Positions 5,947 through 7,111 of a DNA stretch of 7,111 nt are shown one piece after another (the first letter of the stretch is position 1; every line of letters starts with the position of its first letter). The stretch comes from Oscillospiraceae bacterium (GTDB lineage Bacteria > Bacillota_A > Clostridia > Oscillospirales > WRJC01), in NCBI GenBank assembly GCA_009782405.1, contig WRJC01000089.1:1-7111 (forward strand), in the 5' to 3' direction. The position numbers and the translations under genes were made by a program. The notes beneath the pieces were generated by a model. It worked only from the letters and a program-made list of their open reading frames with translations. It was not told where the DNA came from and ran no database searches.

Positions 5947-7005
5947 ATGTTTTTTGATTTGATCGATTTCAGCGATTTGGCGCTTGCGGACTGGGAACAG
6001 CTGCTCGAGCTCGGATTTGACATTTGCGAAAATCCCGCCGCCTACCGCGAACGCCTCAAAGGCAGAATTTTGGCGAACCTGTTTTATGAACCCAGCACGA
6101 GGACGAATCTGTCGTTTCAGGCGGCCATGCAAAGGCTCGGGGGCGGGGTTATCGGTTTTTCCGGGACTTCGGCCACTTCCGTATCAAAAGGGGAAAGCCT
6201 GAAAGACACCGTGAAAATCGTATCCAACTACGCCGACGCGGTGGTCATACGGCATCCAAGCGAGGGCGCGGCGTATGCGGCTTCCATTTACTCCAAGCTG
6301 CCGGTGATAAACGCGGGCGACGGGGGGCATCTCCACCCGACCCAGACAATGGTGGATTTGTTCGCGATCAGCAAGCTCAAATCCAAAAAAATGACGGGGC
6401 TTGCCATAGGGGTTTGCGGCGATCTGCTGTACGGGCGCACCGTCCATTCGCTCCTCCGGGCCTTTTCTTTATACAAAGACAACACTTTTTATCTCATATC
6501 CACTCCGGCTTTGCAAACGCCGGAATATTTTTTATCCGAACTCAAAAAAAGAAACGAAATAATAATGGCCGAAACGATAGAGGAATGCATAGATAAGCTC
6601 GATATCATATACATGACCCGGATACAGCGCGAGAGATTTGAAAACGAAGATGACTGCAATGCGCAAATCGGGATATATGTGCTCGATAAAAACAAATTGA
6701 AAAAAGCCAAAGACGATCTGGCGATTTTGCACCCTCTCCCCAAAAACGACGAAATTTTCGCGGAAATCGACGACGACCCGAGGGCGAAATATTTTTACCA
6801 GGCGGAACTGGGGATGTATATACGGATGGCGCTGTTGATCAAGATCCTCGAAAATCCCAAACCTCGCGTTTCGGCAGCGGCACAAAACACCGGAAAAAAA
6901 TGCCAAAATGCGACATGCATAACAAAAACCGAAAAAGCCCTGCCAAACATAGCCAAAACAAGCGGCGGCAAAACAATCTGCGCCTATTGCGAAAACGAAA
7001 TTTAA
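5947..7005 (+). CDS. pyrB: Aspartate carbamoyltransferase catalytic chain with C-terminal PyrI-like zinc domain
   Basis: The enzyme joins carbamoyl phosphate and L-aspartate to carbamoyl aspartate, the committed step of pyrimidine synthesis in the cytoplasm. Compared with E. coli PyrB, the active-site residues are present: S-T-R-T at 50-53, K81 from the mobile loop of the neighbouring chain, R102 in R-H-P, H130 and Q133 in H-P-T-Q, R164 in Y-G-R-T, R225 and Q227 in T-R-I-Q, and L264 in H-P-L-P. The catalytic part ends near residue 303, as expected for a chain of about 305-310 residues. About 49 more residues follow: a short linker, then C319-x4-C324-x20-C345-x2-C348. E. coli PyrI binds zinc through C-x4-C-x23-C-x2-C, and flanking matches (C-x-N-x-x-C-I and C-x-Y-C-E-x-E) make homology likely. 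The roughly 100-residue allosteric domain of PyrI is missing. The gene has its own consensus promoter and is divergent from the mannosidase operon. Confidence 0.95.
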   Translation: MFFDLIDFSDLALADWEQLLELGFDICENPAAYRERLKGRILANLFYEPSTRTNLSFQAAMQRLGGGVIGFSGTSATSVSKGESLKDTVKIVSNYADAVVIRHPSEGAAYAASIYSKLPVINAGDGGHLHPTQTMVDLFAISKLKSKKMTGLAIGVCGDLLYGRTVHSLLRAFSLYKDNTFYLISTPALQTPEYFLSELKKRNEIIMAETIEECIDKLDIIYMTRIQRERFENEDDCNAQIGIYVLDKNKLKKAKDDLAILHPLPKNDEIFAEIDDDPRAKYFYQAELGMYIRMALLIKILENPKPRVSAAAQNTGKKCQNATCITKTEKALPNIAKTSGGKTICAYCENEI

Positions 7006-7036
7006 CCTTTTTCCAAAGCCGCGCCTCTATATCTTA

Positions 7037-7048
7037 TGCAGGCCTGCA
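7037..7048. repeat. 12-bp perfect palindrome downstream of pyrB
   Basis: TGCAGGCCTGCA is a perfect palindrome in the 68-base gap after pyrB, followed by AAAATTTTC. It could be a weak terminator or a protein-binding site, or chance. The lack of a loop and of a T run argues against a good terminator. Confidence 0.3.
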
Positions 7049-7073
7049 AAAATTTTCATACCGGGGGTGAGCC

Positions 7074-7111
7074 GTGAGCTCGGAATACGAAAAAATCGTC
7101 AACGCATACAA
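7074..7111 (+). CDS. Start of an unidentified gene, 3' end outside window
   Basis: A GTG codon follows GGGGGTGA (7063-7070), a good ribosome binding site, and opens a frame reading M-S-S-E-Y-E-K-I-V-N-A-Y up to the window edge. An in-frame TGA just upstream (7068-7070) limits the start to this GTG or later. A GTG at 7067 in another frame is also open, but its product (M-S-R-E-L-G-I-R-K-N-R) looks less natural and the spacing is worse. Twelve residues are too few to name the protein. A pyrimidine-pathway gene is possible from position alone. Confidence 0.5.
   Translation, partial: MSSEYEKIVNAY

Noticed and set aside
6853..7005. The cysteine-bearing PyrB tail as frameshifted read-through into noise
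   Set aside because: The cysteine spacing and several flanking residues agree with the PyrI zinc site, and the frame stops with TAA right where that motif ends, which is unlikely for random sequence.

Overview
The window looks like chromosomal DNA from a Gram-positive, Clostridia-like member of the Bacillota. The signs are strong GGAGG-type ribosome binding sites, one GTG-started gene, a lipobox-bearing solute-binding protein, an Rpn-family protein with MEKG repeats, and an aspartate carbamoyltransferase of the PyrI-associated type. This placement is an inference from protein style and signals, not a proven taxonomy. No rRNA, tRNA, CRISPR array or insertion sequence was seen.

Layout. (1) Bases 1-456 hold the 3' end of an RraA-family gene on the + strand. 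(2) Bases 536-1887 hold a tightly spaced + strand pair: an Rpn-family (PD-(D/E)XK) nuclease/transposase-like gene, then, five bases later, a small membrane-anchored leucine-rich-repeat protein. This pair looks more AT-rich than its surroundings and may be an acquired cassette. (3) Bases 1942-5788 hold a two-gene - strand operon. It is transcribed from a GTG-started cytoplasmic GH38 alpha-mannosidase into a lipoprotein solute-binding protein, with 19 bases between them and a hairpin just after the second stop. (4) Bases 5789-5946 form a compact divergent control region. It has two well-formed sigma-A-type promoters back to back and a 7-bp inverted repeat over the -35 box of the mannosidase promoter. 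(5) Bases 5947-7005 hold pyrB (aspartate carbamoyltransferase). (6) Bases 7074-7111 are the first codons of another + strand gene, cut by the window end.

How the genes may work together. The solute-binding lipoprotein probably captures an oligosaccharide outside the cell, and the mannosidase, which has no signal peptide, would trim mannosides after import. No permease genes lie in the window. The inverted repeat is a candidate operator for that operon.

The most notable item is PyrB. Its catalytic domain is complete, but it is followed by a roughly 45-residue tail carrying C-x4-C-x20-C-x2-C. The spacing and the flanking residues match the zinc domain of the ATCase regulatory chain PyrI, while the allosteric nucleotide-binding domain of PyrI is absent. 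This looks like a minimal PyrB-PyrI(zinc domain) fusion, which would couple chain assembly without CTP/ATP control.
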